The notes under the pieces are model-generated. The model was not told the origin of the DNA, searched no databases, and saw nothing but the letters and a program-made list of their open reading frames with translations. Positions 49,901 to 62,100 of a DNA stretch of 64,000 nucleotides are shown here, one piece after another (the first letter of the stretch is position 1; each line of letters starts with the position of its first letter). The translations under genes and the position numbers were made by a program. Source of the DNA: Udeniomyces pyricola (lineage: Eukaryota > Basidiomycota > Tremellomycetes > Cystofilobasidiales > Mrakiaceae); the NCBI GenBank assembly GCA_039545295.1, contig BCIK01000022.1, positions 248,001 through 312,000 of the forward strand. Direction: 5' to 3'.

Positions 49901-52900
49901 AATTCCAAAGGCGCTGAACTCCAGGCGCCAGTCTCGGTTATCCTTCACACGGCCAGAACGGGACGGGTGAGCGACAACTCGATCTTTCGCGTCCGACGCC
50001 GTGGCGTATCGTGCTGACTGTTCTCGCCTTGGATCTGCTTTAGCCGTTGACATCTATTGTGAGCTTGGAGAGGCTTGAGGATCCGTTCTATCGGCAGCGA
50101 TCACCCAAGTCGATCCTTTCTTTACCGCTCTACAATCAGGGCGAGTCTTGTTCTTTTGTTTTTGAGCACAGATAATCAAAACCATGAAACTCGAGGGTTA
50201 ATAGGCCTTTCTTTGACTTTGCTTGCCAAATCCAGGTCGATTCGCTGGGGTCGTCGTAGTCTCATCACAGAACATTGTGATCGATCTCCCCTTGGAGGAT
50301 ACTCAGTCGGCCTCAGTCGTCTCAACACTAGCCACCCTAGCGGCGGTGACGATGGAGGCCTCACGTTTGACAAGCGATCTCGAAAAGGTCGTTGGTGAGT
50401 GTCGGCTCATTTAGCAAGCGCCCTTGAACGCAAAGCTTTGTGTCTTTCTTTTTTTTTGTGGAGGAAAGAGGTTTTGTTCATTGATAGCACCCGTTTACCA
50501 TCCCTCATTAAACAGCTCATCGTACTGCTGCTCTTGAATCAGCTCTTCAGGCTAAGACGCTGTTCCTTTCACACATGTCTCACGAGCTTCGTAGTCCGTT
50601 GTTTGCGGTTGTAAGTTATGCTGCTCTCCTACCTTGCAACTTTTTCACCATCTGATAAGATTTCATTTCATCGACGATGTATGTCATGTTTGACGCTCAC
50701 CTGCTCTCTTCTGGTGTTCAGCTTGGTCTGGTCGCGGTCCTCGAGGATTCGCCCGGGCTGTCGAGCGTACAGGTGCGAAGTTGTACCTGTCACACCGTCA
50801 TAGCCCAAAGATTTGCTGCTTGAGCGACGAAAGAAGATTTTCTTTCTATGCTGATACATGCACGCGGTTCGACAACCTACGCTACAGAGGGATCATCTTG
50901 CAACCATCAAGAGTTCGGGAGAGGATCTATCCGGAATTGTCAACAATCTTCTCGATCTCACAAAATTGGAGGCGGGCTCGGTCGAGCCTGAGAACGCTTC
51001 GTTTCGGCTGCGTGATATGATAGAAGGAGCAGTAAGTCTCATCTTACTTGGTAAATCACCACACCCACACTTTTTAGAGCTGACGTGGACCATCTGGTAT
51101 GTCTCGACGGCACTAGCTTGATGTAGTAGCGCCGATAGCTCAGAACAAGGGTATCGAGATATTGTACAACAATGCGATTCAAGACGATCCAGAGGTCCTC
51201 ATCCGGGGAGACGCATTCCGCTGCAAGCAGATCTTGACGAATTACTTGAGCAACGCCGTTAAGTTCACACCTGGAGGCGACGATGGACAGGGTACTGTCA
51301 CGGTCAGCTCGAGATTCGATGGTACCCAATCCGGTTGCATTTGTACGATTCAGGTCAAGGATAACGGGCCAGGAATTCCTGCCTGGAGTGCGTACTAGGC
51401 ATTTGTCCATTTCAATGCCTACCTGCTCGTGGTCTTCGAAAGCTGACCCATTCTGGAACTCAACTGTATGACCCACTGCAGAGCATCATCGACTATTCAA
51501 ATCGTTCTCTCAGGTCGACTCATCAGACCGACGCACTCATGGTGGCTCGTGAGTCCAACATGCCTTGCCAATCTCAACCAGGCCGATCTTAGCTGACATA
51601 CCCTTGCTTTCGCCTTGAATTCATCTCATACAGAGGACTCGGACTCGCTATCTCGCTCTCACTCGCCCGATTGCTTGGTGGTGAAGCCTGGGCCGAGTCT
51701 GAAGAAGGCAAAGGATCGACTTTTTTCTTTTCTTTCCGAGCCGAGGCCGGCGAGGTGGACACGCCGTCGGCTCGATACCCGCCTTTTGAACCGGCTCGCT
51801 CGGCATTCTTGCTTTGTCCTCCACGCTCTTCGCGAGACGTGCTCAAGGAAAGGTGATTTAGAGACGGAACGATTACGAAATAATCTGTATACTTTGGTCT
51901 TTGCAAGAGGTTGACCAACGACTCACTTGCTGTGTCTGCCAGTTTAAACTTCTTTGGTCTACATCCGCTCGACTTCGAAGCGGATCTCACATCCGCTTGG
52001 CCTACTCTCACTCGCAACAAGTACGATGTCCTCTTTCTGAATCCTGATCTTGTCAGTGAAGCGGACCATGAGCGGATCAAGGAGCTACAGCCCTCGGCCG
52101 CCTTCCTCTGGACGCCTTGTCTCGTCACTGTCGGGAGTTCCTCGGCCCGTCTCGCACTCGAACACAGCACCCTCGTACCTCGTCCGATTAAAGCCTCAAC
52201 ACTCTATACAGCCGTCCAAACAAGTCTCTCTGGTCAACCGTCCAAGCGGAGCGTCAAACCCACGACGCTCCATGGGAGCTTTGCTCGGCATCATCCGCTT
52301 TCCAAGTTGCTCTTCGTCGACGACTCGGAAGTCAACAGGCGTGTTGGACTCAAGATCCTAGAAAAGTTTGGCTACGACGCCAGTATGGTCGATGTTGCCG
52401 CTGACGGTTTAGAGGCGGTGGCTCTGGCTGAGAAAACGACGTACAACTTGGTCTTTATGGATCTCCAAATGGTGAGTTGTCAACGCTATGTATGTCTGTA
52501 TATTTGAGGTCACGCTGAGTTTAACCAGAAACTTGCCTACTGCTCCTTTTGATCCTGCGTGACTCTAGCCCCGGCTCGACGGTATCGCCGCAAACCGAAT
52601 GATTCGGGACTCACCTCTAGCCAACTCCCCTCTTGTGGTAGCTCTGACAGCCAAGTAAGCCTAAATCGTCAGATGAGATGTTGACTTTGAAAGAACCTCA
52701 TATGTATCAACTGATAACGGTAACTCACCTTATATTCCCCGCTCATCACGTTCCTTCAGCTCGGACCTCAGTACAAGAGACCTCTGCATACAACAAGGTT
52801 TCTTTGGCTATTTGTCCAAGCCACTGGTAAGCTTTGGTTACGACCGGTCATGATGTTTCCTCGGCCACATTGACTGATCAACAGCACTGTGTTTTTATCG

Positions 52901-53125
52901 CTCTTTGTTCTGCTCTTCTGACCTTCAAATTCGTGCTTGTACATACAGAGCTTACCACTTTTCAAAGAAGTACTCGCTCAAGCCTCGGCCGCCCAATCTT
53001 CCACTGCATCCCCGCCTGCCAGTACTGCTGTTATTACGACTGCCGATAGCCAAGAAAGCGAAAATATGTCGTCGTCAGCCCCTTCGGATGACGCTCGTCA
53101 CGTTCTCGTCCCGAACCACCCATGA
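42112..53125 (+). CDS. Hybrid histidine kinase: kinase-like, AAA, GAF, HisKA, HATPase, REC
   Basis: An 11-kb gene with roughly 30 introns; I resolved only part of its exons (first exon 42112-42159, last exon 52949-53125). Domains in order: a degenerate protein-kinase-like domain (FLSPETLSRKSVVSESADVY then SLGVLAYELF near 43630-43710); an AAA-type ATPase with Walker A GVSGSGKSK near 44268-44291; a long helical region; a GAF-like region around 49300-50400; HisKA with phospho-acceptor His in FLSHMSHELRSP (codon 50581-50583); HATPase_c with N box (QILTNYLSNAVKFTP), G1 (VKDNGPGIP) and G2 (GGSGLGLAIS formed across introns); and a receiver with VDDS, MDLQM (phospho-acceptor Asp), ALTA and SKPL near 52310-52830. 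This architecture is that of S. pombe Mak2/Mak3 and Candida Chk1 (group X), oxidative-stress sensors feeding a phosphorelay to MAP kinases. All catalytic receiver and kinase residues I could check are present. Confidence 0.88.
46853..46897 (+). repeat. T45 homopolymer in a kinase-gene intron
   Basis: A run of 45 T lies in non-coding sequence within the histidine kinase gene, followed by AAACGTG. It probably acts as a very long polypyrimidine stretch of an intron, and its exact length may be a sequencing estimate. Confidence 0.8.
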
Positions 53126-54547
53126 TCGGATTCCTCCTCTCTCCATCCCCCCTTCCCCCGTCTTTGGCACTTCTTCCACGGAGGACTGACTCTTATCTGC
53201 AGGCTTTCTTGTCATTTACTTCTCATCCGTGCATCAGCCCATCATCCAAGTCCTCCCCCTGCTTCGTTTCTCCACATCCACTCCACTCATCACATCGTAT
53301 CCACATACCTACCTGCCTTTTCGTTTCTTCTTATCTCTTGTATCGCATACCATAGTCTGTCTCCCTCAGACATGACATAGTCAAGTCGCTTGCTGCTGCT
53401 GCTGTTAATGCCATTGCTCATCGATTTCCCTCCTTACTAGGTTTGCGTCCTAATGTTCCTAACCCCGGCCCAAACTTAAACCCAAACTTAAACTCATTCC
53501 TACGCACCTAGATATGCATAATCCATCACTACCATCCGTCTACCTTGATGCAAGGCTCTTTCTTTGCTCTGCACCATCCGTCTTTCTTCACACTTTTTCT
53601 TTCTCTTTTCTTTTTGCACTTCCCATTCCTTCCTGCTCCTTTTTGTCTTTCTTCCTCTTCGTCATGTCCCGCGTCGTCCTCCCGACGGCTTTCCAACAAC
53701 AACAACCCCTCCCTCCCCTTTGCTTAGCTTTGCCTTTCTATCCGGTCCCCCCCCCCCCCTCCCCCGGCCCTTTCCTTCTCATGTCCTCCCTCTTCACTAA
53801 ACATTCTCTCTCTCTCTGTCGCTCTCTCTCTCTTTTTCTTGTTCTTCCCTTGTGAAAGAAAGGGGCAAGGAGACACCAGGAAGTGGAATCGAAAAAAAAA
53901 AAAGAAAGGGGGAAGAAAGGCGCGAGTCGAGACCGAAAAGAAAAAGGAAACCAAAGAGCAAGAGGAAAAAGGCTTAGAGGAGGAGAAGGAGAGGAGAAGA
54001 AGGAGAGAAGAAAAACGAAGGAGAAAGAAAAACGAAGGAAAGAGAGAGAGAGAGAGAACCGAAAGTCGAGAGAAAGAGAGAAAAGAGAGAGAAAAGGAAG
54101 AAGGGAAAAAAAAGAGAGAACCTTGCGTACCGACCGAGAAAGAAGCAGGAAAGGGAATTGACAAAAGAAGATAAAAAAAAAAAGGAAGAAAAAAGGGACG
54201 GCAGAAGGAGGCCCTTTGGGAAAGAGAAGGAGGGATAGGAGGGGGAGGGGGGAAGCGAGGGGGTGTGCTTTCCTTGCTTTTTTTTCTTTTTCTTTTTCTT
54301 TCTCGATTCGATTCGGTTTGGTTGTCGATCAAACTCAGTCTTCGCTGAGGTAACTGTATTGGACTGGATCAGGTCGGGTTAGCAAAGCGTTGCGAGAAGA
54401 GGAGAAATGACGAGTAACGAAACCAAGCAAAGGGGGAGGGGAGAGAGACAGAGTCAGCGGTTTGGAACATATAGTCGATCNGNACCCCCCCCCCCCCCCC
54501 AAATATATATATATGAAGAGCGACCAAAGATGGCTAGAGATTCTCGG
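53126..54547. other. Convergent 3' region with polypyrimidine/polypurine tracts
   Basis: 1.4 kb between the 3' ends of the kinase gene (+) and NOT3/5 (-). Plus-strand bases are pyrimidine-rich from about 53540 to 53850, switch sharply to purine-rich (AAAG, GAGA, GGAA) from about 53855 to 54270, then to a short T/C tract. A C run with two N bases (54481 and 54483) lies near 54484-54500. Long reading frames here on both strands are compositional artefacts. No gene is supported. Confidence 0.65.
53750..54320. repeat. Long purine-strand low-complexity tract with flanking pyrimidines
   Basis: About 400 bases of almost pure A/G on the plus strand, bordered by C/T-rich DNA on both sides. It is made of irregular AAAG, AGAG and GGAA units, not a clean repeat. 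Confidence 0.75.
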
Positions 54548-57500
54548 TCAAAACTCACACTATGATGGTGTGACGGAGAGGTTCGAGATCGGAAGAGGCA
54601 GGGGAAAGGTAAAGGGAATAATAGAAGTCCAGGCGAGTTTTGAGAGAGTTAGTTCAGAAGCACGTAAAGAACGAATGATAGAACCAAGGTTGTAGTTTGA
54701 GAACTCACTCGGAAGTCTCCCTTCTTCCTTTGAACCCAAGATTGTTCCCAATCAAAGTAGATGTACATTCCCTGAGTTGGCACGAAGACGAAGAAGGAGG
54801 ATATAAAACACAGAGAAGAAATCCCCGAAGATGCAGAGACATGTCAGAAACCCTACTCTGAATCCGAGTGCATATAGACGTATGTCTTGTGTATATCTGG
54901 GAAAGAGGGAGGCTCACCTGCTCGTAATCATCCGTGATAGCCTGGGGCTGCTGAAGCCGTTGGAACCATGTGAGATACTGCTTGTGGAACCTCCACGATT
55001 GCTTCTTGAGTTCTCGCGCCGCCAGCCATCTGGTGAACGAAGCCAAAGTAACAAAAAAAAAACCCAAAGCATCAAGGAAAAAAGAAAGAAACAAAGAAAG
55101 AGAGAATGGAGTTAACGGAAGCCAAAGCGATGAGTTGCTGAACAAACAAACAAAACCAATCAATCAGAGAGGGCAAAGGATAGGAACCAAGACGCACTGC
55201 TCGTAAGTATTCGAGTGGTAGTAGAAGATGTAGAAGAGCGTGTCGAGATCGAGTTTGGAGTATAGATCCTTGTCGTGCAGGCCGACAAAAGGCTCTTGCG
55301 GGTAGTGATTCGGAGTCTGGAAGGGTTGTTTTGGGACATAGTATCGAGGCCTAAAATGATGTTTGATTCGGGTCAAGGGAGAAAGTGTAGTAAAAGAAGT
55401 AATAATGCACAAAAGAAAGTCAATTATCAGCGCTTCGACACATCATTCCGGCCTACGAACGTAAAATCGCTCAGGGATCTGCCAAGAGGCGAACGAGATT
55501 GAGACCTACTTCTCGGCATCCGTGGGTCGAGGAAGCGTCTGGAAACTGGCGTCGAGAGCAGAGTGCATCTCTTCCATGTTGGCAGATCGTTGCGCGGCTA
55601 CAGAAAGAGAGACAAAGCGAGTTTGAGAAGGAGCGTTGTCAGTCTTGACCCTATCCAAAGCTCGCCTGAGATCTTTTGAGGTCAATCACATGCAGCGTCG
55701 ACACATACATCGCGTCTTGGCCGTCTCGAAGCTTGAGACGAGGTCCGCCAGCGCGTTTGGCAGAGGGGCTCTGCTCGCTGCCGAGGACGATCCTGGAGCA
55801 CCCCCAAGGCTTGAGCCTGGTCTCGGATACTGAGCACCTTCCTGCTGCTGCTGCTGCTGCGAGGAGAGGTTCTGCTGAAGCCCGCCGGGAGGAGGGGGGT
55901 TCGGCGAAGCAGTCAATTGGGGTTGTTGCTGAGCTGGTAGGGGAGAGAGGTTTGGTGGCTGCTGCTGAGGTTGCTGATGCTGTTGCTGCTGGCGAGAAGA
56001 GAGTTGCGAGGAAGGCCGAGAGGGGTCTCCGCCATTGGGTTGAGACTGCTGCTGCTGCTGCTGCTGCTGTTGTTGTTGTTGCGCTTGCTGTTGCTGCTGT
56101 TGAGCTGCAGCTTGAGCCCGAGCAACTTCCTGAGCCTGCTGCCTCTGCTGCTCAAACGACAACCCTTGCTGGTATTGCGGAACAGCACTTGATGAAACTG
56201 GACTAGAAGTCGTGGAAAGATGACTTGGAGGTGGGCTTGGTGCCGAGAGCGATTGGGAAGCTTCCGTAGTCGGACTTTGAAGTGAGGACGATGATTGTGG
56301 TTGGGAAGTAGCGGTATTGATGGGAGCAGGTTCGGATGTGCCAGCGTTGATCGAAGGAGGAGGATTGCTACTGCTGAAAGGAACAGTGGGCGAAACGAGA
56401 GGAGAAACAACAGCAGATGCAGCAGCGGCGGCGTAGCGGATGGCGGGAAGGGAAGTAGGCGCGTTGCCGGATTTGGACGAAGTCGAATTGGAGGAAAGGC
56501 CAGATTTCAAGGCAGAAGACATGGGCTGAGAGTTGAAGTTGGGAGAGAGTATCGGTGGTGGCTTGGAGGCTGTTGACAGAGGCATACAGATGGATGATAC
56601 ATGATCGAAACACGATGGATCATTGTCAGAATTAGGTTTGTTGGCGCTCTAGCTGGGTGTGTGCGACGCGTCTCACCTTCTTGTTTCTCGAGTGTCGTTT
56701 CTATAGATGCAGAGGGGTCAAGATATTGTAGGTCAGATGCATGTGGAATGATACGGAAAGTTGCAACTCCAGTGACACGCGATAGAAAAGAGCACGAGAG
56801 AGAGGTAAAACAGGTGGTTAGGTCAGACGCGAGACACACTTACTCCTACTGGGCGTCTTCTTGTGAGTGGCCGGACTAGCCGAGACTTCATCCGAGGTCC
56901 GTCTTGGAAGAGCCCCGCTCGATGTACTCGATTCGTCGTCGTGGTGATGGTTGCGGCTGAACTTTGCTGGAGTGCGGATGTTGTCGTGGAAGTCTATGAC
57001 GGGAGCGATATGAGGCAGGAAAGCCGAGTACAAAGTATCAATTTCTATGCGCGGTAGACCAACAAGGGTCAAAAGAGCAAGGTCTTGGACTCTCAGGTGG
57101 AAAAGAAGGGAGATTAGATTTCTTGCTCACCATCGGTGACAGACGTCGAGTCATGAGAAGAGAGGATATCGTCCCTCTCACCCATGCCGAACATCTCCTC
57201 ATCCTCTTGCAGGTCAAGATCGTCGTAGATGCCCTCGTCCTCCTCAAAGTCTTCCTCCTGTTGGTGCGTTCAAAACGTTCGCGCGTCATTAATGATCAGT
57301 TTGGGAAACGAGGAGACGCGCCGGGGGGGGGGGGCATGGAACGAAGAACAACGTAGCAAAACACACCGTATTCGACTCGACAAAGTAACTAATATCCTCT
57401 TTAGTACTGTTGACAGTATCGACGGCAATCCCTCCATTGTCCAGCATACGTTGGACGAGTTCCATTCTGCCGATATGCCACTTTCTCCGCTCGTTGAGGT

Positions 57501-58613
57501 GCTCGAGCTCCTGAGCGCGCTCGCCTCCAGGGCCCTTGCCCTTCTTCTTGCCCTGACCTGCGATCAAGGTCTCGACCTCGGCCTCTGCCTGCTCGACTTG
57601 ACGCGAGAGCTCATCAATCATGGACGAGAGCCAGTTGATGGTCTCCATCTTGGCCTTTTCTGCTGGGTCGAGCTTGGTCGCGGCGATGAGACCTTCCTTA
57701 GAGAACGCCTTGGTCTTCATCTCCTTCTCGGTCGCCTTGAAACGCTCCATTTGCTGTGTCAAAATGAAGCCCGGATGGAGCAAACGACAAGAAATCAGGT
57801 CAGATACGCATGTACGAGACTAAACGAGTCCATCCTGAAGGATCATAGGCGGACTAAGCTCAGTCAACCCATTGAACGGGGAGGAGCGAGGGTCTCAAGT
57901 CGCCACCACGTCGCCTCGCTCGTCCTGTTCACCCCACCTGCCTAGCCTCGTTCGGCTTAGATCATCATCCATCACCATCACCTTGCCACCCAGCAACCAA
58001 CCTCTCTCTGATATCACCCGTTGATCTGCTGGCGTATCATATCGATCTCCCAAGAATCTACTCTTCCATCACCAAACACGGCGGGAAGAAGCAGGAGAAG
58101 CGATGCGCGAGCGTTCCGACTAACCGTTTCGATGAGCTTCCTAAACTCCATAAGTTGACTCTTGTCCTTGATATCAGAGTTGGTCAACCAAGTCTTGATC
58201 TGATCTCTCAGCCGTTGGAGTTTCTTAATCTGGGTCTTGAGGTCGTTTTCACATTTTTCCTTCTGGGTCGAGTTGGTGGAAGCCATCATCTTGTCGTAGA
58301 TGGACTCGAAGAGCTCGACGCCCTCTTGGACCTTCTTGAGCGTCTTGTCGATTTCGGCTGAGGAGGAGGTTATGGTTGTGAATCGCATCAAGTAGTCGGG
58401 GATTATATCATCAAGCGTGAATGAGTAGGGGAGAAAGAGAGGAGAGCGAATACCGAATTCGGATGCATGAGGTAGGAGATACCGGATCGGGGCGGGTCGA
58501 AGAGGAAGCAAGCAAGGGGGGGGGGGGATAAGGAGGAGAGATCAGGTCTCGCGCTTGACGGGGGCGACGAGGAGAGCAGGGCAAGACTCACTTTGTAGTT
58601 TACGTTGAGCCAT
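54548..58613 (-). CDS. CCR4-NOT complex subunit NOT3/NOT5
   Basis: Twelve exons (58613-58592, 58357-58125, 57753-57367, 57257-57131, 56993-56844, 56700-56677, 56569-55709, 55597-55510, 55350-55198, 55029-54918, 54771-54709, 54559-54548) sum to 743 residues, close to CNOT3. The N-terminal Not3 coiled-coil domain starts [20 protein letters not shown] and continues with [13 protein letters not shown] and [21 protein letters not shown] long Gln/Ser/Pro-rich linker follows (56569-55709). The C-terminal NOT box is unmistakable: [39 protein letters not shown], then [20 protein letters not shown]. The last exon encodes only CEF and the stop, completing the FRCEF that corresponds to the family's DFxFEY. 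The complex deadenylates mRNA in the cytoplasm and represses transcription; NOT5 in yeast also monitors ribosome codon optimality. Confidence 0.95.
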
Positions 58614-59125
58614 GGTGAATGAGAACGCTCGAGGGCGTGTGTGGGGATGATGGGTGTGCTGATGGGCGTGCTGATGGGTGGAGTGGAAGCGCGAGGCCGG
58701 GGGCGTGAGCGGGTGGTTGAGCAGGCGGCAGAGTGGGTGGGCGTTGTGGTTCTCTCTCAACTGGCCGGTCTCACACGTTGAATCGTATCGATCGTCTACT
58801 GCTGTTTTGTGAACACGTATATATACATATATATCATTTTGCTTCATTGATCAGCTTCTGATCCCTTATTCTCTTCCAATTCAAATCAACGATATCGCCC
58901 ATGCGGATTAAAAAAAAAAACAACATATATCCCTCCACATATCCTCACACGCTCAATCCCAAGCACGCTCAAACGCACAACTAACGGCTGATCAGAACAC
59001 ACTGACATTAACGTCTCAATTATAGGTAGAACATCAGTTTCGGCCTTCATCTCCTTCCGGCTTGCACTACACTCCTGGTCGCTCAGACTCGCGGCCCCAT
59101 CGCTTCCTTTATCTCTCTTCAACTA
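58614..59125. promoter_or_regulatory. Upstream region of NOT3/5 and 3' flank of the Zn cluster gene
   Basis: About 510 bases. It should contain the NOT3/5 promoter, with a (TATATA) stretch at about 58820-58835. The rest is the 3' flank of the transcription factor gene. No gene is seen. Confidence 0.5.
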
Positions 59126-62100
59126 TCAGGATCTTCCGACGGGCATTCCCCACTCTCCACCCACTAGCGGCGGTTGATGTCCAACTCCCGTTCCACCTCC
59201 ACTTCCAACCCCCCCTTGGGCAGCGGCCTGAGCTTCCATCTGCAAAAAGTCCTCTGCAAAGTAATCGCCCGACCCTCCAAAGAGCGTCATGGTCGGATCG
59301 AGACCCTCGGCGAGAAAGTCAGGATACATGCCAAACGCCGACGACGACCCTTGCGTCAGATCAGGCGGCGTCGTCCCATCCATTGGACTGCTATGAGCGA
59401 ATGGGGTTTGTTGAGGCGGCGCTCCATAAGGCGACGATCCATGAGAGTTACCACTCGGGGCCTGATGGATGATGTTGCTACCGTTGCCGTTGGTTGATGG
59501 ATAGTGATATATCGAGGGTTGAGGAACCATCGATGGAGCTCCGCTCACCGGTGGGGATGAATACGACGGCCCTGCTTGGGATGGTAGATGCTGATGTTGG
59601 TGTTGGTACGGCGGCGCTGGTGCAGAGACAGAGGCATACCCTCTGTAATGAGAATCCATCGGATGACTTTGAGCGGGAACGGGAACGAATCGCGAGTTGG
59701 TCTGTGGCGGTGGTGGTGGTGGTGGCGGTGCCGGTGGTTGGGGCATAGGCGCCGGAGGTGCGGTTGACGGCACAGGATGAGGCCGACTAGGCTGTTGAGA
59801 TGAATCCTTTCGAACTCGTTTACGAGCATCGGCAGAATAATCGATACGAGCGGCCGCAAGCACCGAAATGGCATCCCTGACGATTGATGCAACGAAGACA
59901 CACAAAATCAGCTTGAATCGGACTGTTTTCAGTATCAGACTGAGTTCGCCGACCGTAGCGCACCTTGCACGACCAATGCCAAAGTGGTATCTCTCTCCTC
60001 GAGTGAGGGCCTTGCTTAATTTTTCGATGCCCGCAAACGCCGCACGAGCGTCTGAGCCGGATGTCTTTTCCGACCACGCGGCAATCAGGAGGATGAGCTG
60101 ACGAAGAAAAACATGTGAGAACATAAGTCTATGAGTCGGTCTTGATTCCCGTGCTCAGGTAACCCTTGATTGACGAGTAAGAACAGAACGATCCGACCCG
60201 AGGACTCACAGCACAAGTGTAGCCTGTGTGGAACAGATGAGGTTGAGGCTCTCCCGTGATGCGCGAGTACGTATCGATGGTGTTGGCTGCCTGACTCGCC
60301 GCATCAATGCAGACGACGAACGAGTTGGTCGAGATGGGAATCGGATTTCGGGGCGAAGGCAGGAATGGGCGATGGATGTAGGTCTTGACGACGTTGAAGA
60401 GCAGGTAAAGTTCGGCTGACTGGCGGAAAAAGATATCGTCCGCTTGGGCTTCACTGGGGTTCCATCGCAAGCTGAGAGACGTACAGAACGTCACGAGCGA
60501 AGTGTCAGTCGGGATTTAGTCATGCTTTAATCAAACGTTTATGATACACCGATTCACGAATTACAGCATACGCACTGCCGGGGCACTGAGCTGATCCATT
60601 CGTCCAGTCGCGCGTCCAATATCGAAACCATTTCTGCAGGTGAGAGCGAAGCGTTTTGTGCTGGCTTGATAGTGTACTACGATGGCCAATTGCAGATGTG
60701 ACGAAGAAAAGAGGATAACCCAAACCAGTGGCTCATCAGTCGGTGCAAGACGCGGGCAGCAGTGGCTAGACATGTACTCACCAGACTGCTGAGAGCCACC
60801 GAGAGGATCCTTTGAAGCTTGATGTTGAGGATAAACGCCGTCACCCTACACGGTACCTCGGATGGCTGTTGGAACCCGATCGAAGCGTCTCTTTTCTGCC
60901 AGTATTCGTCGTCACACTCCACCGGCAGACCGAGATCGAAGCTACGCGGACAACAGTAACGAAAATTAGCGCTGGGCATGTCTAAGAGTACGTACCAGGA
61001 TGATTAACTCACTCATCATCCTGCAAGGAAACCGGTCGACCAAGGAAACCGGAGAGTCCCACTTCTTGCACGTAAAGACACCAGAACGCTCTTTTGAAGC
61101 TCTCATTCTCAAACGAATCAGCAGACCGCTGCACTCCGGCACGATGAACACCAACGTCTTGAGCCCAGCGGAGACCTTCGCCGACAAGAACCCAACAGGC
61201 TCCCGGTTGACTCGAATGCTGGAGGAATTGAACAAGGAGCTAGCGGTAGGTAAAGAGCACAGGCCAGCAGCCAAGGGAGAGCATTCATGAGTTAGCAATC
61301 TGAGCGGGGACACGCCATACGAGCATGAGAACGATGATGAGGATATCCAAGACCTACGACAGAGACTTGGAGGTCCCAGAGCTCAGTTGGAGCGAGTCGA
61401 TGTCGAACCATCCGCCCAAATGCATGATAGTAGCTATGATCCGGCAAGTCACAATGTCATCCATTCCAGGTCAGTCACGCCAGAACTACAATCGATAACG
61501 ACAAGAATCTGGTCAATGGGTGAGACTGACATCCAGCCCGCCGAATCGGGTCCAAATGTGCCGCCTTCCTCTTTAGGAAAAAGTACCCTATGATCCTCGC
61601 AGTGGACGGAACCGATAGCAAAGATGAGCAGGCACGTCCTAGCGAAGCCGGGGTCGGACGAGTAGAGCTGGGATTCATATTGTCTGTTCATAGCAAAAAA
61701 TAAGGCAGCAACGACAAGTAAGCGAGCGACGAACCTTGGGTTGTTCATGGGTCATGCTACAACGGAGGGAGACCGAGTACTGACTTATAAAACGTGGGCT
61801 TGTGCAACAGGGGTAAGAGGGAGTTGCTCCTTTCAAAGTAGTTCTCAATCAACTGAGCAGCTAGAGCTGGCTCAGGCCATGAAGCGAAAGGGTTGGATGA
61901 GAGCATGGCTCTCAGCTGGGCATTTTGCGATGGGATCGAGTCGGACGTCGCATTGAAGATGCCGGGCGTGGACTCCCAAGGCGGAATTCTACGACGAGCA
62001 AGATCGCGAGTGAGGGGAAGTATAACAACGCGTAAGCAAGACTATATATATACGAACATGACGCGATCACGCACGTTGCCGATGGTACTAAAGGGCCTAC

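Noticed and set aside
53724..54332. Open frame of about 200 codons on the minus strand (Ser/Phe/Leu/Arg-rich) and its Lys/Glu/Arg-rich counterparts on plus
   Set aside because: They are direct translations of the purine/pyrimidine tract, with no domain, no splice partners and extreme composition.
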